Shown here: one piece after another, positions 35,973 to 45,252 of the stretch | How the letters are laid out: each line of letters starts with the position of its first letter | Position numbering within the stretch: position 1 is the stretch's first letter | From: an uncultured Aquimarina sp. | GTDB lineage: Bacteria; Bacteroidota; Bacteroidia; Flavobacteriales; Flavobacteriaceae | Length of the DNA: 64,000 nt | Reading direction: 5' to 3' | Assembly: GCA_947498815.1 (NCBI GenBank) | Contig: CANMLU010000006.1 | Location: 264,137-328,136 of the forward strand | The notes under the pieces: generated by a model | Told to the model about the DNA's origin: nothing | Database searches by the model: none | The model's input: only the letters and a program-made list of their open reading frames with translations | Position numbers and translations under genes: made by a program

Positions 35973-36965
35973 ATGGAAGAGCAAACAGAAAATCCTTTAG
36001 ATTTTAATAGCAGGGTAGATTTACAGCAATTACAACAAGCTGTACAACAGATTAAAGAAGAACTTGCAAAAGTGATCATTGGGCAACATGACATGATCGA
36101 ACTACTTATTATTTCTATACTTGCAAATGGGCATTCTTTGATCGAAGGAGTACCCGGGGTAGCCAAAACGGTTACTGCAAAATTGCTTGCAAAAACGATG
36201 AGTGTCGATTTTAGCAGAATACAATTCACCCCCGATCTTATGCCAAGTGATATTTTGGGGACTTCAATTTTTAATGTAAAAACTTCAGAATTTGAATTCA
36301 AAAAAGGGCCTATATTTTCAAATATCATTCTTATTGACGAAATTAATCGGGCCCCGGCAAAAACCCAAGCGGCTCTTTTTGAGGTAATGGCAGAACGTCA
36401 AATCACAATAGACGGTATTCAAAATACAATGCAAGCTCCTTTTTTGGTATTTGCCACTCAAAATCCCATTGAACAAGAAGGTACATATGCCCTTCCCGAA
36501 GCACAATTAGACAGATTTTTATTTAAAATTAATGTCGGATATCCATCTGCCGATGAAGAAGTTCAAATTCTTGAAGTGCACCATCAAAGAAAAAACACTC
36601 TGGCTACAGATATAATCAAGCCTGTATTGAATGCAAAGCAAATTGAAGAGTATCAAGAAACTATAAAGGGTATTATCATTGAAAACAACCTCCTTAAATA
36701 CATTGCCTCTATTGTAAACAACACTAGAAATAATGGTAACCTTTATCTAGGTGCCTCTCCGAGAGCATCGATTGCAATTATGAATGCCTCAAAAGCTTTG
36801 GCCGCTATCCAAGGGCGTGATTTTGTTACCCCAGATGATATCAAAAAAGTAGCCGCTCCAGTATTAAGACATCGAATCATTTTGACTCCAGAACGAGAAA
36901 TGGAAGGTATCTCTACAGAAAAAGTAGTGTCGCAGATTATAGAAACCATTGAAATCCCTAGATAG
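35973..36965 (+). CDS. MoxR-family AAA+ ATPase
   Basis: 330 residues. Walker A GVPGVAKT, Walker B IILIDEINRAPAKTQ, sensor 1 FATQNPIEQEGTYALPEAQLDRF, and the lid domain with LYLGASPRASIAIMNASKALAA. MoxR ATPases act as chaperones that mature or activate partner complexes, typically with VWA/DUF58 proteins; here the DUF58 protein follows with a one-base overlap. Confidence 0.92.
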   Translation: MEEQTENPLDFNSRVDLQQLQQAVQQIKEELAKVIIGQHDMIELLIISILANGHSLIEGVPGVAKTVTAKLLAKTMSVDFSRIQFTPDLMPSDILGTSIFNVKTSEFEFKKGPIFSNIILIDEINRAPAKTQAALFEVMAERQITIDGIQNTMQAPFLVFATQNPIEQEGTYALPEAQLDRFLFKINVGYPSADEEVQILEVHHQRKNTLATDIIKPVLNAKQIEEYQETIKGIIIENNLLKYIASIVNNTRNNGNLYLGASPRASIAIMNASKALAAIQGRDFVTPDDIKKVAAPVLRHRIILTPEREMEGISTEKVVSQIIETIEIPR

Positions 36966-38299
36966 TGAAAGCTTTTCTGAAAAGTTTATATATCAACACG
37001 CTATTTTATGTACTGTTCTTTTCGGTCACAGTAGTATTTGTAGTGTCTTATTTCTTTGAAGATGTATTCGGAGTAGCAAAGCTATTATTTTATATACTTT
37101 GTGCACTTCTTCTGTTTGATATTATACTATTATATCGCAATAAACTAGGAGTACAAGCTGCACGTAAATTACCAGAAAAATTATCGAATGGAGATCATAA
37201 TAAAATTGAAATTGTAACTATTAATAGATACAGATTTAATACCAAAATTAAAATTATTGATGAGTTACCCTTGCAGTTTCAACGTAGGGATTTTCAAATC
37301 CAATCTTCATTAAAGCCCAATCAAGAAAAAAAGATTACTTATACGGTTCGACCTGTAGCACGAGGAGAATATCATTTTGGCAATCTTAATATTTTTATAT
37401 CCTCACCTCTTGGATTAGTAACAAGGAAACGACAGTTTTCTAATGAAGCTATGGTACCAAACTACCCTTCATTTTTACAATTAAAAAAATATGATCTCAT
37501 AGCCTTCTCTAATAAACTAAAACTATACGGCCTCAAAAAGATCAGAAAAATTGGACATACCCTCGAATTTGAGCAGATCAAAGACTATGTTCCAGGCGAT
37601 GATGTGCGCGATATTAACTGGAAAGCTACGGCCAAGCGCAATCAATTAATGATTAATCAGTATCAAGACGAAAAATCACAACCTATTTATTCCGTAATCG
37701 ATACTGGTCGGGTTATGAAAATGCCGTTTTATGAATTAAGCTTACTCGACTATGCCATCAATGCCACATTGGTAATTTCAAATATTGCCATCAAAAAACA
37801 AGATAAGGCCGGTATGTTCACTTTTTCTCGTAAAGTAGAAAACAGAGTAGTTGCCCAGCGTAGAAAAAGTCAAATGAATCTTGTTCTTGAAACTTTGTAC
37901 AATATCAATACTGATTTTGCAGAATCTGATTTTGCGCGATTATATATTGATACCAAACGCATGATTACCCATCGTAGTTTGTTGCTGCTATATACAAATT
38001 TTGAAACACTGGACGGGTTACACAGACAACTCCCCTATTTGCAAGCTATTGCCAAAACACATTTGCTAGTTGTAATTTTCTTTGAAAATACCGAGTTAAC
38101 GGCCTTACTAGATAAAGAAGCAAAAACCACAAGACAAATTTTCGAAAAAACAATTGCAGAAAAATTCATGTACGAAAAGAAGATGATCGTAAACGAATTG
38201 AACAAGCACGGTATTCATTCTATCCTCACAGCTCCAGAAAACCTTACTGTTAATACCATTAATAAATACCTTGAAATCAAAGCCAGAGGTATCTTATAA
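36965..38299 (+). CDS. DUF58-domain protein
   Basis: 444 residues starting with GTG at 36965. Two N-terminal membrane helices (FLKSLYINTLFYVLFFSVTV; VAKLLFYILCALLLFDIILLY), a beta domain, and the DUF58 core with DYVPGDDVRDINWKATAKR and NQYQDEKSQPIYSVIDTGR leading into a VWA-like fold. It is the expected partner of the MoxR ATPase. Last gene of the cluster. Confidence 0.9.
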   Translation: MKAFLKSLYINTLFYVLFFSVTVVFVVSYFFEDVFGVAKLLFYILCALLLFDIILLYRNKLGVQAARKLPEKLSNGDHNKIEIVTINRYRFNTKIKIIDELPLQFQRRDFQIQSSLKPNQEKKITYTVRPVARGEYHFGNLNIFISSPLGLVTRKRQFSNEAMVPNYPSFLQLKKYDLIAFSNKLKLYGLKKIRKIGHTLEFEQIKDYVPGDDVRDINWKATAKRNQLMINQYQDEKSQPIYSVIDTGRVMKMPFYELSLLDYAINATLVISNIAIKKQDKAGMFTFSRKVENRVVAQRRKSQMNLVLETLYNINTDFAESDFARLYIDTKRMITHRSLLLLYTNFETLDGLHRQLPYLQAIAKTHLLVVIFFENTELTALLDKEAKTTRQIFEKTIAEKFMYEKKMIVNELNKHGIHSILTAPENLTVNTINKYLEIKARGIL

Positions 38300-38335
38300 C
38301 ATTTGCTCGCACGTAGATTTCATTTAAAATATATG

Positions 38336-38343
38336 TATTTTTG
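38336..38343 (+). promoter_or_regulatory. -7 element of the AraC regulator gene
   Basis: TATTTTTG matches TAnnTTTG, 40 bases ahead of the ATG. Confidence 0.4.
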
Positions 38344-38382
38344 AAACAAATGAATATCAGGAAGTAGTAAAAACCTTTCCAA

Positions 38383-39438
38383 ATGATGGTCAAAAAAATG
38401 TTTCCCGAAATTAATAAAGTGTATTTTATGGATACCTATACACTTATACATATCCTATCTGGAAAAGGGAGCATAGAAGTAGATTTTAAAAATTATGGCG
38501 ATTGGAAAGACAAAGCAATTTATCTAGAAAAAGGACAGTATATTAAATTTCTATCCGAAGATTTTTGTATCCGAAAGATCGAGTTTCCCGACAAAGAAAA
38601 ATTTCAAAACTCTGAAATCCGCGTTTTATTTAAACATTTAATCTCACTGGGGTATATTAATTTAATGGAATGTGAAGATTGTCAAAGATACTTGTCGGAT
38701 ACCATTTTTTCTGATCAGGCTAGTGATATTCTTGATGTTTCTTCAAAACAATGGTTCTGGCAAAACCCTTTTCATGCCAGCAAAGATGAATACCAGATCA
38801 TCTTTGATATTAAAGATGTAATAGATAAGGAGTTTTCGAATCATCTTACCAATACCGAATTAGTATCCTTGATCAATGAAAAAGGGTATAATGCGCAAGC
38901 CCTAATTAAGAATAAAGTAGGGTTATCTGTTAAAAGTTTATTAGGTAATAAGCGTCTCACTGAAGGGCAAAAAGAAATTGCTTTCACCAATAAAAGCATC
39001 CAGGAGATCTCCTATGACCTGGGATATAAGGATGCTGCATATTTCAATCGGGTATTTAAAAATAATATTGGTCAGACTCCATTAGAGTTTAGAGAAAGTT
39101 TTGATTATAAAAACAGAGACTTGTTTACACAAGACATCTTAGAGCTCCTAAAAACGCATCACGAACAAGAAAGATCTCTTGAGTTTTATGCTCAAAAGAT
39201 GCATTTGTCGGTGAAGGCGCTCTCTAAAAAAGTGCGACATAAAATGAACACTTCTCTTGGTCAATTAATTCGTCTTGAGCTTATTCATACTGCCAAAACA
39301 ATGCTTCTTGAAGATGAAACTATACTTGCTGTTTCTCAAAAACTGAATTTTGAAGAGCCTAATCATTTCTCAAGGTTTTTTAAACATTATGTTGGGCTAT
39401 CACCTTCCGAATTCAAGAATAAAAAGTACAATCTTTAG
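38383..39438 (+). CDS. AraC-family regulator with two DNA-binding domains
   Basis: 351 residues. An N-terminal cupin-like sensor (about 1-90) is followed by two successive AraC-type HTH domains: the first ends SIQEISYDLGYKDAAYFNRV and GQTPLEFRES (about 205-245), the second ends TILAVSQKLNFEEPNHFSRF and LSPSEFKNKK (about 305-350). AraC proteins normally have one such domain of two helix-turn-helix units. It lies upstream of an NTF2-like and a YHS gene on the same strand, which are likely targets. Confidence 0.82.
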   Translation: MMVKKMFPEINKVYFMDTYTLIHILSGKGSIEVDFKNYGDWKDKAIYLEKGQYIKFLSEDFCIRKIEFPDKEKFQNSEIRVLFKHLISLGYINLMECEDCQRYLSDTIFSDQASDILDVSSKQWFWQNPFHASKDEYQIIFDIKDVIDKEFSNHLTNTELVSLINEKGYNAQALIKNKVGLSVKSLLGNKRLTEGQKEIAFTNKSIQEISYDLGYKDAAYFNRVFKNNIGQTPLEFRESFDYKNRDLFTQDILELLKTHHEQERSLEFYAQKMHLSVKALSKKVRHKMNTSLGQLIRLELIHTAKTMLLEDETILAVSQKLNFEEPNHFSRFFKHYVGLSPSEFKNKKYNL

Positions 39439-39516
39439 CGCCTTTTTGGTATCTAAATTTTCTTGCTTGTCGCGCATCTTTGTAGTGTAATTATTAATTC
39501 ACTAAAACACAAAAAG

Positions 39517-39870
39517 ATGAATATTAAAGAACAAGTAACGAAAATGGACGCCATAGTAAGTCAAGGCGCTATTGTAGACGCAGTAAAGGACTTTTTTGCC
39601 GACAATGCTACAACTTCCGATTATGGAAGTACTGCTACTACCAACAAATCACAAATGGTAGAAAAAATGGAAAATTTTGCCGGCTCGATAGCTCTGGTAA
39701 ACGGAATCACGCATCATCATTCTATAGTGGACGGTCATGTCTCTGCCTCAGAATTTACGTTTGATTTTGACATGAAAGATGGCAGTAAAATTTATTGGCA
39801 TGAGATCATACGCAGAGTTTGGAATGAAGAAGGTAAAGTAATTCAGGAAGAATATTTTAATGCTCAATAA
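39517..39870 (+). CDS. SnoaL/NTF2-like protein
   Basis: 117 residues from ATG 39517, no signal peptide. DAIVSQGAIVDAVKDFFADNATTSDYGS and HHSIVDGHVSASEFTFDFDM with KIYWHEIIRRVWNEEGKVIQEEYF match the NTF2-like fold with a pocket-facing tryptophan and histidines. It sits between an AraC regulator and a YHS protein (34 bases before the latter). Substrate unknown. Confidence 0.75.
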   Translation: MNIKEQVTKMDAIVSQGAIVDAVKDFFADNATTSDYGSTATTNKSQMVEKMENFAGSIALVNGITHHHSIVDGHVSASEFTFDFDMKDGSKIYWHEIIRRVWNEEGKVIQEEYFNAQ

Positions 39871-39904
39871 CATAAAAACGTTTAACACTTAAAAAAACAC
39901 AAAA

Positions 39905-40375
39905 ATGAATACCATAAAATCAATCATCGTAGTATGCTCCCTTTTAATGAGTACATCGATTATAGCACAAGACAAAAAAATTAATAACATCGACAACAGC
40001 AATATTGCTTTGCAAGGTTATAGCCCTGTATCATACTTAGATCTAGGGATTGCACAAAAAGGATTAAAACAGTATAAATCCGAATATGAGAAAGTGATTT
40101 ATTATTTTACTTCTACTGATCAAAAAGCAGTATTTGACAAAAATCCCGCAAAATACAAACCTCAATATGGTGGTTTCTGTGCCTTTGGTGTGTATGCCGG
40201 AGCCAAATTCAGACCAGATCCTAACAAATTCATCGTAAAGGATGGAAAGTATTTCTTATATCTTTATAATTTGGAGTTGGATGCACAACAGCTATGGCTT
40301 GCAGAAAAAAATCATAACAAACTTATGTCTGTAGCCAATAAAAATTGGGATAAATTAAGTAAGACATATAATTAA
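39905..40375 (+). CDS. Exported YHS-domain protein
   Basis: 156 residues with signal peptide ending TSIIAQ. The YHS region is ALQGYSPVSYLDLG, YYFTSTDQKAVFDKNPAKYKP and YGGFCAFGVYAG. YHS domains are associated with metal-related proteins; the single cysteine in GGFC is the conserved one. Probably co-transcribed with the NTF2-like gene. A hairpin terminator follows. Confidence 0.85.
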   Translation: MNTIKSIIVVCSLLMSTSIIAQDKKINNIDNSNIALQGYSPVSYLDLGIAQKGLKQYKSEYEKVIYYFTSTDQKAVFDKNPAKYKPQYGGFCAFGVYAGAKFRPDPNKFIVKDGKYFLYLYNLELDAQQLWLAEKNHNKLMSVANKNWDKLSKTYN

Positions 40376-40397
40376 ACTAAACTTCATATATGATAAC

Positions 40398-40430
40398 GAG
40401 CACTCAAATGTAATTTGGGTGCTCACTTTT
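40398..40430 (+). terminator. Terminator of the YHS gene
   Basis: GAGCACTCAAAT, loop GTA, ATTTGGGTGCTC with one wobble, then a T-rich tail, 22 bases past the stop. Confidence 0.75.
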
Positions 40431-40702
40431 ATATTAATAAGTCGTATTTTCTTAAGCACGACCGCCCATTATACGATAAATAATAGTTCTGCCGAAGTTT
40501 TACGGTTCTATAATACTATAATACCCTAATTAAAAATCATTACGTAGAAGTAGGCTTTCACCCGGAATTCTTTGTGATTTCAACAGCAATTACATTTCAT
40601 CCCATGATATCTACAATTGGGTCATAAGATTTATAATAGCCTTTAAGTTTTACTGACATTTGAAATATCAAAACGAAACTATAACTATAAATCTTTTTCA
40701 TT
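40431..40702. other. Intergenic, no gene seen
   Basis: About 270 bases with no credible frame; leader of the DUF2141 gene. Confidence 0.4.
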
Positions 40703-41125
40703 ATGAAAACTCTCGCATTATTCATTGCCCTAATCATTTCACACTTTATTAGTCATGCTCAAGAAGAAACCAAAGGAATAGACATTACTGTCACCGTACC
40801 AAATGTGACAAGCTCTGAAGGCGAAGTACTTTTTGGACTATATGATGAAAACACATTTATGAAAGCCGCACCAATACAAGGTGAAAAAAGTAGTATTAAG
40901 GACGGTATTGCAAAAATCACATTTACTAACGTGCCAGAAGGTGTATTCGCCATTTCTTGTTTTCATGATAAAAACGGAAATAACAGAATGGATTTTGAAG
41001 AAAATGGTATGCCAAAAGAAAGTTACGGAGTATCTAATAACAATATGAGCTATGGCCCACCCATGTGGAATGATGCCAAGTTTGAAGTAGGTACAGAAGA
41101 TTTAAACCTGGAAATAAGAATGTAA
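40703..41125 (+). CDS. DUF2141-domain secreted protein
   Basis: 140 residues with signal peptide ending FISHAQ. ITVTVPNVTSSEGEVLFGLYD, GIAKITFTNVPEGVFAISCFHDKNGNNRMDFEENGMPKESYG is the full DUF2141 signature, an extracellular beta-sandwich with an acidic, EF-hand-like loop DKNGNNRMDFEE that may bind calcium. Function unknown. Confidence 0.88.
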   Translation: MKTLALFIALIISHFISHAQEETKGIDITVTVPNVTSSEGEVLFGLYDENTFMKAAPIQGEKSSIKDGIAKITFTNVPEGVFAISCFHDKNGNNRMDFEENGMPKESYGVSNNNMSYGPPMWNDAKFEVGTEDLNLEIRM

Positions 41126-41152
41126 GGATACAAATCAACATTCATCAATCAT

Positions 41153-41185
41153 AAAGGCTCAACCTAATATTAGGTTGAGCCTTTT
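41153..41185. terminator. Bidirectional terminator
   Basis: AAAGGCTCAACCTA, loop ATAT, TAGGTTGAGCCTTTT; perfect stem between two converging genes (stops at 41125 and 41207). Confidence 0.85.
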
Positions 41186-41206
41186 ACATAAAGTAAAAAA
41201 AGCAGG

Positions 41207-42700
41207 TTAGTTTACAATTTTCTTTGTGTATTTTTTGCCATTTACTGTTCCTCTCAGTAAGTAAATTCCCTTTAAAGGAAGATCTAGTTCTAAAGTTTTC
41301 TGTTTTTGACTATTTATTTGCAGATAACTCTTAATTAAATGACCAGCTAGATCATAAACATTAAGATTAATATCATCAGAAACTATTGCACTTATATCTA
41401 TAATAAACCTATTTTCATGCTTCCTATATACCACAATATCATTTTCTTGAGCATCAATCTGGCTGTGTTCTTTGGTTTTGGCTCTATTCTTTGATGTTAC
41501 TATTACATCTTTAATAAAGGTTTTTTTCTGACTTCCTCTATAGTCTTCTAATCTTATTTGACTAGGAGAAAACGTATAGTTTGGATGCGAAAATGTAATT
41601 ACCCTGGACTCTCCCGAGCGAGCAGGAAAAGAGTAATGTAATCTAGCTCTGGTTTTAGCCCCGTGTTGATACCAAGGGTTTTCTCCATTTAAATTAGAAT
41701 TAGTAATTACATACTCTGTAAAATCTGCCCCGTTGGGTAGTTTAAAACGTCCTCTCACTTCGTTAATATTATTTCCATAGGCAATTACGTTGCGGGCAGA
41801 ATAATTATTTCTTTCATAGAAATCTACAGCCATAGACGGTCGCTTAGCAAAAGAGAACCAACTGCGAATAAACTTTGTATTCATTTTGTTGTACCCGTTG
41901 GCATCTGCCGCTTTATTACCATCTCCATAGCCGAGGGGTTTATCGGTAACAAAATTATTAATTGTTAATAAAGAGGATCTGTTATCCCCTCTTCCTGGAT
42001 TACCGGCAATATCATATCTGTGGGTCTGCAGGAGTTCACTAACCTTGTTCGCAGCATAATCGTTTTGACGGGTATAGTTAAACTCTGCATGTAACCATGA
42101 TGGTGCACTACTACCAAAGTTTTTCTCTGATAACACAACAAGACGTTTATTTGCATTAATCATCGTAGTTAGTGATGGCCATCTTTTGTTTCGATCTGGT
42201 TGCGAATACAAATAATGGTCAATATTGGCTCTTGAATTACATCTATTACCCCGGCCATTAAAAGCGTCCCTAATATGATTTATCGTAACATCACCATCGA
42301 TTTGCATGTGCAGCGTAATGATCTCGTTGCGGTTTCGATCCAAAAATCTTTTGATATCTTCCAGGAAATCACACATCTCCATCCAGTGCCAATATCCACC
42401 AGCTCCATGGCCAAGATGTAAAAAAGAACCTTTAAAAAGATTAGATACTCTACCATACTGGAGGTCGATCATAAAGCTGCGAACACCATTATTAAGCTGT
42501 GTGTTAATAGAATGTTGCTGATTCTTACCTCCTGCCCCTCCATCGGTGGCACCTATTTCGGGATTTTGGAATGCATTGTGGGTGATTAACCAAGAAACCT
42601 CGTCATAACGACGAGACTGGTTCAAGTCTTTTGTTTTTTGACCGTTACCAAAAATACTGCATAAACAGATAATAACTAATAAAGTAATTTTTGAATTCAT
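41207..42700 (-). CDS. T9SS-secreted PI-PLC X-like phosphodiesterase
   Basis: 497 residues with signal peptide ending FGNGQ. Catalytic-type start VSWLITHNAFQNPEIG with the first histidine of PLC-X, then VRSFMIDLQYG, FLHLGHGAGGYWHWMEM and ITLHMQIDG, which carry acidic and histidine residues of the TIM-barrel. The C-terminal 80 residues form a T9SS sorting domain (INLNVYDLAGHLIKSYLQ, GIYLLRGTVNGKKYTKKIVN). It likely cleaves phospholipid head groups outside the cell or acts on a related phosphodiester. Confidence 0.85.
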   Translation of the reverse strand: MNSKITLLVIICLCSIFGNGQKTKDLNQSRRYDEVSWLITHNAFQNPEIGATDGGAGGKNQQHSINTQLNNGVRSFMIDLQYGRVSNLFKGSFLHLGHGAGGYWHWMEMCDFLEDIKRFLDRNRNEIITLHMQIDGDVTINHIRDAFNGRGNRCNSRANIDHYLYSQPDRNKRWPSLTTMINANKRLVVLSEKNFGSSAPSWLHAEFNYTRQNDYAANKVSELLQTHRYDIAGNPGRGDNRSSLLTINNFVTDKPLGYGDGNKAADANGYNKMNTKFIRSWFSFAKRPSMAVDFYERNNYSARNVIAYGNNINEVRGRFKLPNGADFTEYVITNSNLNGENPWYQHGAKTRARLHYSFPARSGESRVITFSHPNYTFSPSQIRLEDYRGSQKKTFIKDVIVTSKNRAKTKEHSQIDAQENDIVVYRKHENRFIIDISAIVSDDINLNVYDLAGHLIKSYLQINSQKQKTLELDLPLKGIYLLRGTVNGKKYTKKIVN

Positions 42701-42812
42701 AAAATTGATTTTGTGTTAATACTATTTTCAACTTAACATTGAATTCAATTACAATATCTTCCCTTATATTATATGTAAATATGTCAAACAAAAACTTTGG
42801 ATGATGAATAGT

Positions 42813-42938
42813 TTACTTCATCTGACTTACCATTAAAGCTACAAGTAATGTCTGTATAATCGCTATAAAAAATATTAGTACTATAATTATGTTTACAACA
42901 TCCCATTTCTTCTTTTGTAGGTCTATTTTGGGTTTCAT
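42813..42938 (-). CDS. Small single-helix membrane protein
   Basis: 41 residues from ATG 42938: a charged start (MKPKIDLQKKKWDVV) followed by one membrane helix (NIIIVLIFFIAIIQTLLVAL). Alternative longer start at 42998. The composition looks like a real membrane microprotein, but there is no homologue I can name and it is short enough to be chance. Confidence 0.35.
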   Translation of the reverse strand: MKPKIDLQKKKWDVVNIIIVLIFFIAIIQTLLVALMVSQMK

Positions 42939-43152
42939 AGGGTATGGTTTTAGCAATTGTAGATGTATAAAATTAATAAAGGAATTTGTAACAATCATTA
43001 AATCATGGGTTACAATAGGTTGACATTATTAAAAAACAGGTTTACATTTAGTTTACATACCCTCAAACCATTAGTAAAGACTGATTTTATTACTATATTA
43101 GAGTTTCTATAATAATTGCGTTAACGCGATATTTGTTTTATTAAACCCATAG

Positions 43153-43329
43153 TTAAACCCAGATTATGCATTAGAAAATCTATTACAGCTTGAAACTGCT
43201 GCAAAATATATCGCTTTGCTACATTTTTAAGATTCACCGTAGCGGTGCTATGCTAAATCTTATAAAATGTTATATTTTATTGCAGTTGAAACCTTCATTA
43301 CGAAGTTCCAATGCATAATCTGGGTTAAA
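43153..43329. repeat. Long imperfect inverted repeat, MITE-like or IS remnant
   Basis: AACCCAGATTATGCATT at 43156-43172 is repeated in inverse orientation at 43310-43326. Further inside, ACATTTTTAAGATT (43221) mirrors AATCTTATAAAATGT (43256), and the centre is the hairpin CACCG-TAG-CGGTG at 43235-43247, all symmetric around about 43241-43245. No transposase frame and no clear target duplication are visible. Confidence 0.6.
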
Positions 43330-43441
43330 ATTCGATTTAGGCCTTTTTGAGAAAAGTCTGATTAAAAAATAAGGATGAAATTTTGCATCCAAATACTCAT
43401 AGAAAAATAACACTTTATATTCCTTAACATAAAAACAAAAG

Positions 43442-45166
43442 ATGGTACCCCGCAACGCATTTCTTTTTTTATGGATAGCCCTTGTCTTAAGTTATTCTGC
43501 ACAAAGCCAAGGTAGAGAAACTATCATCAAAGAAGTGGATAGTCTAAATTGTCATTTTCATGATGATGATGCAAATAAAACTTTTGAAAACTTGTATTCC
43601 CGGCTCAAAAAATCTCAATCTGTTAGCTATGCACATGGGTTACTTGACACCTATAATGATTTAATGTGGATTTACGGGCGACAGCAAAACTTGGATAGTG
43701 TATTATATTATTCGAGTAAGTATGAAGCTATAGAAACGATAAACCCAAATAAAAGGCATCGGATAAGTTATCTAATGGACAAAGGGAATGTTTTCTTATA
43801 TTTTCTTGGACACAATAATGAAGGGCTTGATATTTATTCTGAAGCATATAAGCTTGCTGCCGAAGAAGATGATCTTATAAAATCAAAAATACGGGCCAAT
43901 CTTGCTGTGGGGTATATCCAAAAAGGGCAATATGACAAAGGAATCACCATGTTAAAACAATCTCTTAACGATTCAACTTCTATTGGTGAGCGGTATAAAC
44001 ATGTTCAGTTGTCTCATCTGGCTCTAGCTTATCAGTACAAAAAAAAGCCAGAAAAAAGTACTCCTATACTTCATAAAATGCTAGCCTATGGGAAGAAACA
44101 CCAAGATATACAAATGGAACTCTATTCGACACATCTTCTTGCTCATGATTATTTTCTTACAGGAAACTATCAAAAGGCTATTGATAGTGGTTTGTCGGTT
44201 AGAAAAAAGCTTATTGCAAATGGTTTTAATAGGTTTATGGCGGCCAATTCAGAATATCTAGCCGATTCTTATAATGCTATTGGGGATGCAAAACAAGCGA
44301 TTTATTATCTCGAAGATGCGATCAATACCACCGATAATCTTGCTGACATCCCAAGATATTATAAAAGTCTTGGGGAATTTTACAAAAACAGTGGTTCTTT
44401 GATGTCTGCCATACATAGTTATGAAAAAAGAGAAGCTATAATTGATAGTTTGCGGGCACTCGAAAAAAAGAAATTTACAGGCTTATATGATACTAAAATA
44501 AAGTACATCAATCAAACACAAGAAACCCAAAGAGTGTTGTTAGAAAAAGATATTCTTTCTGAAAAAAATGGAAGACAAAAACTGTACATCATCTCTTTAA
44601 GTATCGGGTTATCCTGTTTGTTAATGATTATTGTAAGTTTTTTGATCTATAAAAAATATCACAAATCAAAAAAGACCGTTGTAGCCCTGAAACAGAAAGA
44701 AAAAGAGGTTCTAAAAAACCATATCAAAGTTAGAGAAGATGAACTATCTGCCCTCCTTATTGCGCAAACCAAAAGTATGGAAGAACTTACTACAATAGAA
44801 CACAATCTTTGTAGTGCTATTAGGCATAATGATGCTAATGATATTATCGCTGTCAAAGAATCACTAAGTCACTACATCGCTTCTCAAGGAAATTATGATA
44901 TATTCTCTGAGCGCATAGGGTCGCAGTATCCCGGTATTGTACATCAACTCAAAAAAGAGCATCCCAAATTGTCTACTAATGAAATTAAACATTGCCTACT
45001 CCTTAAACTAAGGTTATCACTCAAAGAATCTGCACAATTACTTAATGTATCGATAAGTACCGTAAAAATGACAAGAAACAGGGCGAAAGCCAAAATGAAT
45101 CTCCCAGAAGAGCTTTCTTTAAAAGAGTATCTGGATCAGATCGTTAACGAAGAAATTCTGGTTTAA
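43442..45166 (+). CDS. TPR transmembrane regulator with C-terminal LuxR-like HTH
   Basis: 574 residues. Signal peptide ending YSAQSQ, TPR-type helices from about 40 to 350 (RANLAVGYIQKGQYDKGITML, AIYYLEDAINTTDNLADIPRYYKS), a membrane helix (LYIISLSIGLSCLLMIIVSFLIY, about 380-402), a coiled coil, and a cytoplasmic HTH (LSTNEIKHCLLLKLRLSLKE, SAQLLNVSISTVKMTRNRAK). The architecture is a one-piece periplasmic sensor to DNA-binding regulator, common in Bacteroidota. Target unknown. Confidence 0.85.
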   Translation: MVPRNAFLFLWIALVLSYSAQSQGRETIIKEVDSLNCHFHDDDANKTFENLYSRLKKSQSVSYAHGLLDTYNDLMWIYGRQQNLDSVLYYSSKYEAIETINPNKRHRISYLMDKGNVFLYFLGHNNEGLDIYSEAYKLAAEEDDLIKSKIRANLAVGYIQKGQYDKGITMLKQSLNDSTSIGERYKHVQLSHLALAYQYKKKPEKSTPILHKMLAYGKKHQDIQMELYSTHLLAHDYFLTGNYQKAIDSGLSVRKKLIANGFNRFMAANSEYLADSYNAIGDAKQAIYYLEDAINTTDNLADIPRYYKSLGEFYKNSGSLMSAIHSYEKREAIIDSLRALEKKKFTGLYDTKIKYINQTQETQRVLLEKDILSEKNGRQKLYIISLSIGLSCLLMIIVSFLIYKKYHKSKKTVVALKQKEKEVLKNHIKVREDELSALLIAQTKSMEELTTIEHNLCSAIRHNDANDIIAVKESLSHYIASQGNYDIFSERIGSQYPGIVHQLKKEHPKLSTNEIKHCLLLKLRLSLKESAQLLNVSISTVKMTRNRAKAKMNLPEELSLKEYLDQIVNEEILV

Positions 45167-45227
45167 AAACTAATAGATAAAATAAATTTTTAATTAAATT
45201 TTAATAGTTTTTATCAATTGCTTTACT

Positions 45228-45235
45228 ATTTTTGT
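45228..45235 (+). promoter_or_regulatory. -7 element of oxyR
   Basis: TATTTTTG matches TAnnTTTG, 18 bases before the ATG, so the leader would be very short. Confidence 0.45.
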
Positions 45236-45252
45236 GATCCAAATTCACATAA

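Noticed and set aside
35879-36328. 149-residue minus-strand frame across the MoxR gene start
   Set aside because: Antisense to strongly conserved Walker A and B coding sequence; composition (S, C and I runs) is typical of an antisense shadow.
42813-43441. tRNA or structured RNA gene in the 43 kb gap
   Set aside because: The only secondary structure found is the long inverted repeat; no cloverleaf or conserved tRNA arms.
43270-43455. 61-residue minus-strand frame over the inverted repeat
   Set aside because: Lacks a recognisable domain; the NPDYALE segment is better explained as the arm of the inverted repeat.
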